Translations under genes and position numbers: made by a program
From: a virus
Strand: one strand, 5' to 3'
Virus record (IMG/VR): IMGVR_UViG_3300025086_000304
Span: 1-21,454 of that record
DNA length: 21,454 bases
Shown: positions 21,451 to 21,454 of the stretch, one piece after another
Position numbering within the stretch: the first letter of the stretch is position 1
How the letters are laid out: every line of letters starts with the position of its first letter
The notes under the pieces: model-generated
Database searches by the model: none
Told to the model about the DNA's origin: nothing
Seen by the model: only the letters and a program-made list of their open reading frames with translations

Positions 21451-21454
21451 ACCT

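Noticed and set aside
1-21454. tRNA, CRISPR array, integrase or attachment site
   Set aside because: Looked for cloverleaf-like GC blocks, regularly spaced repeats and recombinase motifs; none seen.

Overview
The window is a 21.5 kb piece of an AT-rich (about 30-35% GC) tailed-phage genome. Every gene I can support lies on the minus strand, so transcription runs from position 21454 towards 1. Genes are packed tightly, with many stop/start overlaps of 1-4 nt. Starts are preceded by A/T-rich leaders with no recognisable GGAGG Shine-Dalgarno, which is the style of Bacteroidota and their phages. The large terminase, the ~800-residue portal, the ~490-residue capsid protein and the adaptor/ring proteins look most like those of crAss-like (Crassvirales-type) podoviruses and related uncultured marine phages. 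I infer a marine flavobacterial host. No chromosomal, tRNA, integrase, CRISPR or plasmid feature is visible, and the type of habitat is an inference from family resemblance.

In the direction of transcription: (1) 21454-19951 holds a small Met/Gly/Asn-rich protein, a small Cys-pair protein, three small membrane proteins and an M15-family peptidase endolysin, i.e. a lysis cassette. (2) 19951-18280 is a run of eight tiny, very basic, lysine-rich genes, mostly translationally coupled; six of them carry exactly two cysteines. (3) 18280-17067 has a small membrane protein, a small HExxH zincin-like protein, a protein built of MxMDRAx heptapeptide repeats, and a 3TM-holin-like protein. (4) 17061-11766 holds surface or fibre-type proteins: two Gly/Thr-rich structural proteins, a 60-aa protein, two LamG-fold proteins (one with about four domains) and an 80-aa protein. 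(5) 11739-10452 has a coiled-coil protein, a 75-aa protein, a tandem GroES-like protein and a small protein in the position of a small terminase. (6) 10455-1 is the head and neck block: TerL, portal, scaffold-like protein, major capsid protein, a 107-aa protein, a 260-aa protein, a neck/ring protein and a truncated adaptor-like protein.

Two clear intrinsic terminators (2703-2731 and 1851-1884) bracket the 260-aa gene inside the head/neck block, probably setting different transcript levels for capsid and neck genes. Six genes not called as long ORFs were found by hand: 18122-18280, 19522-19689, 19686-19802, 19802-19951, 21073-21234, and the truncated 1-1094 gene. The most unusual observations are the array of basic two-cysteine mini-proteins, perfect pentanucleotide repeats fused to three start codons, and a GC-rich, palindrome-dense patch in the ATPase half of terL.
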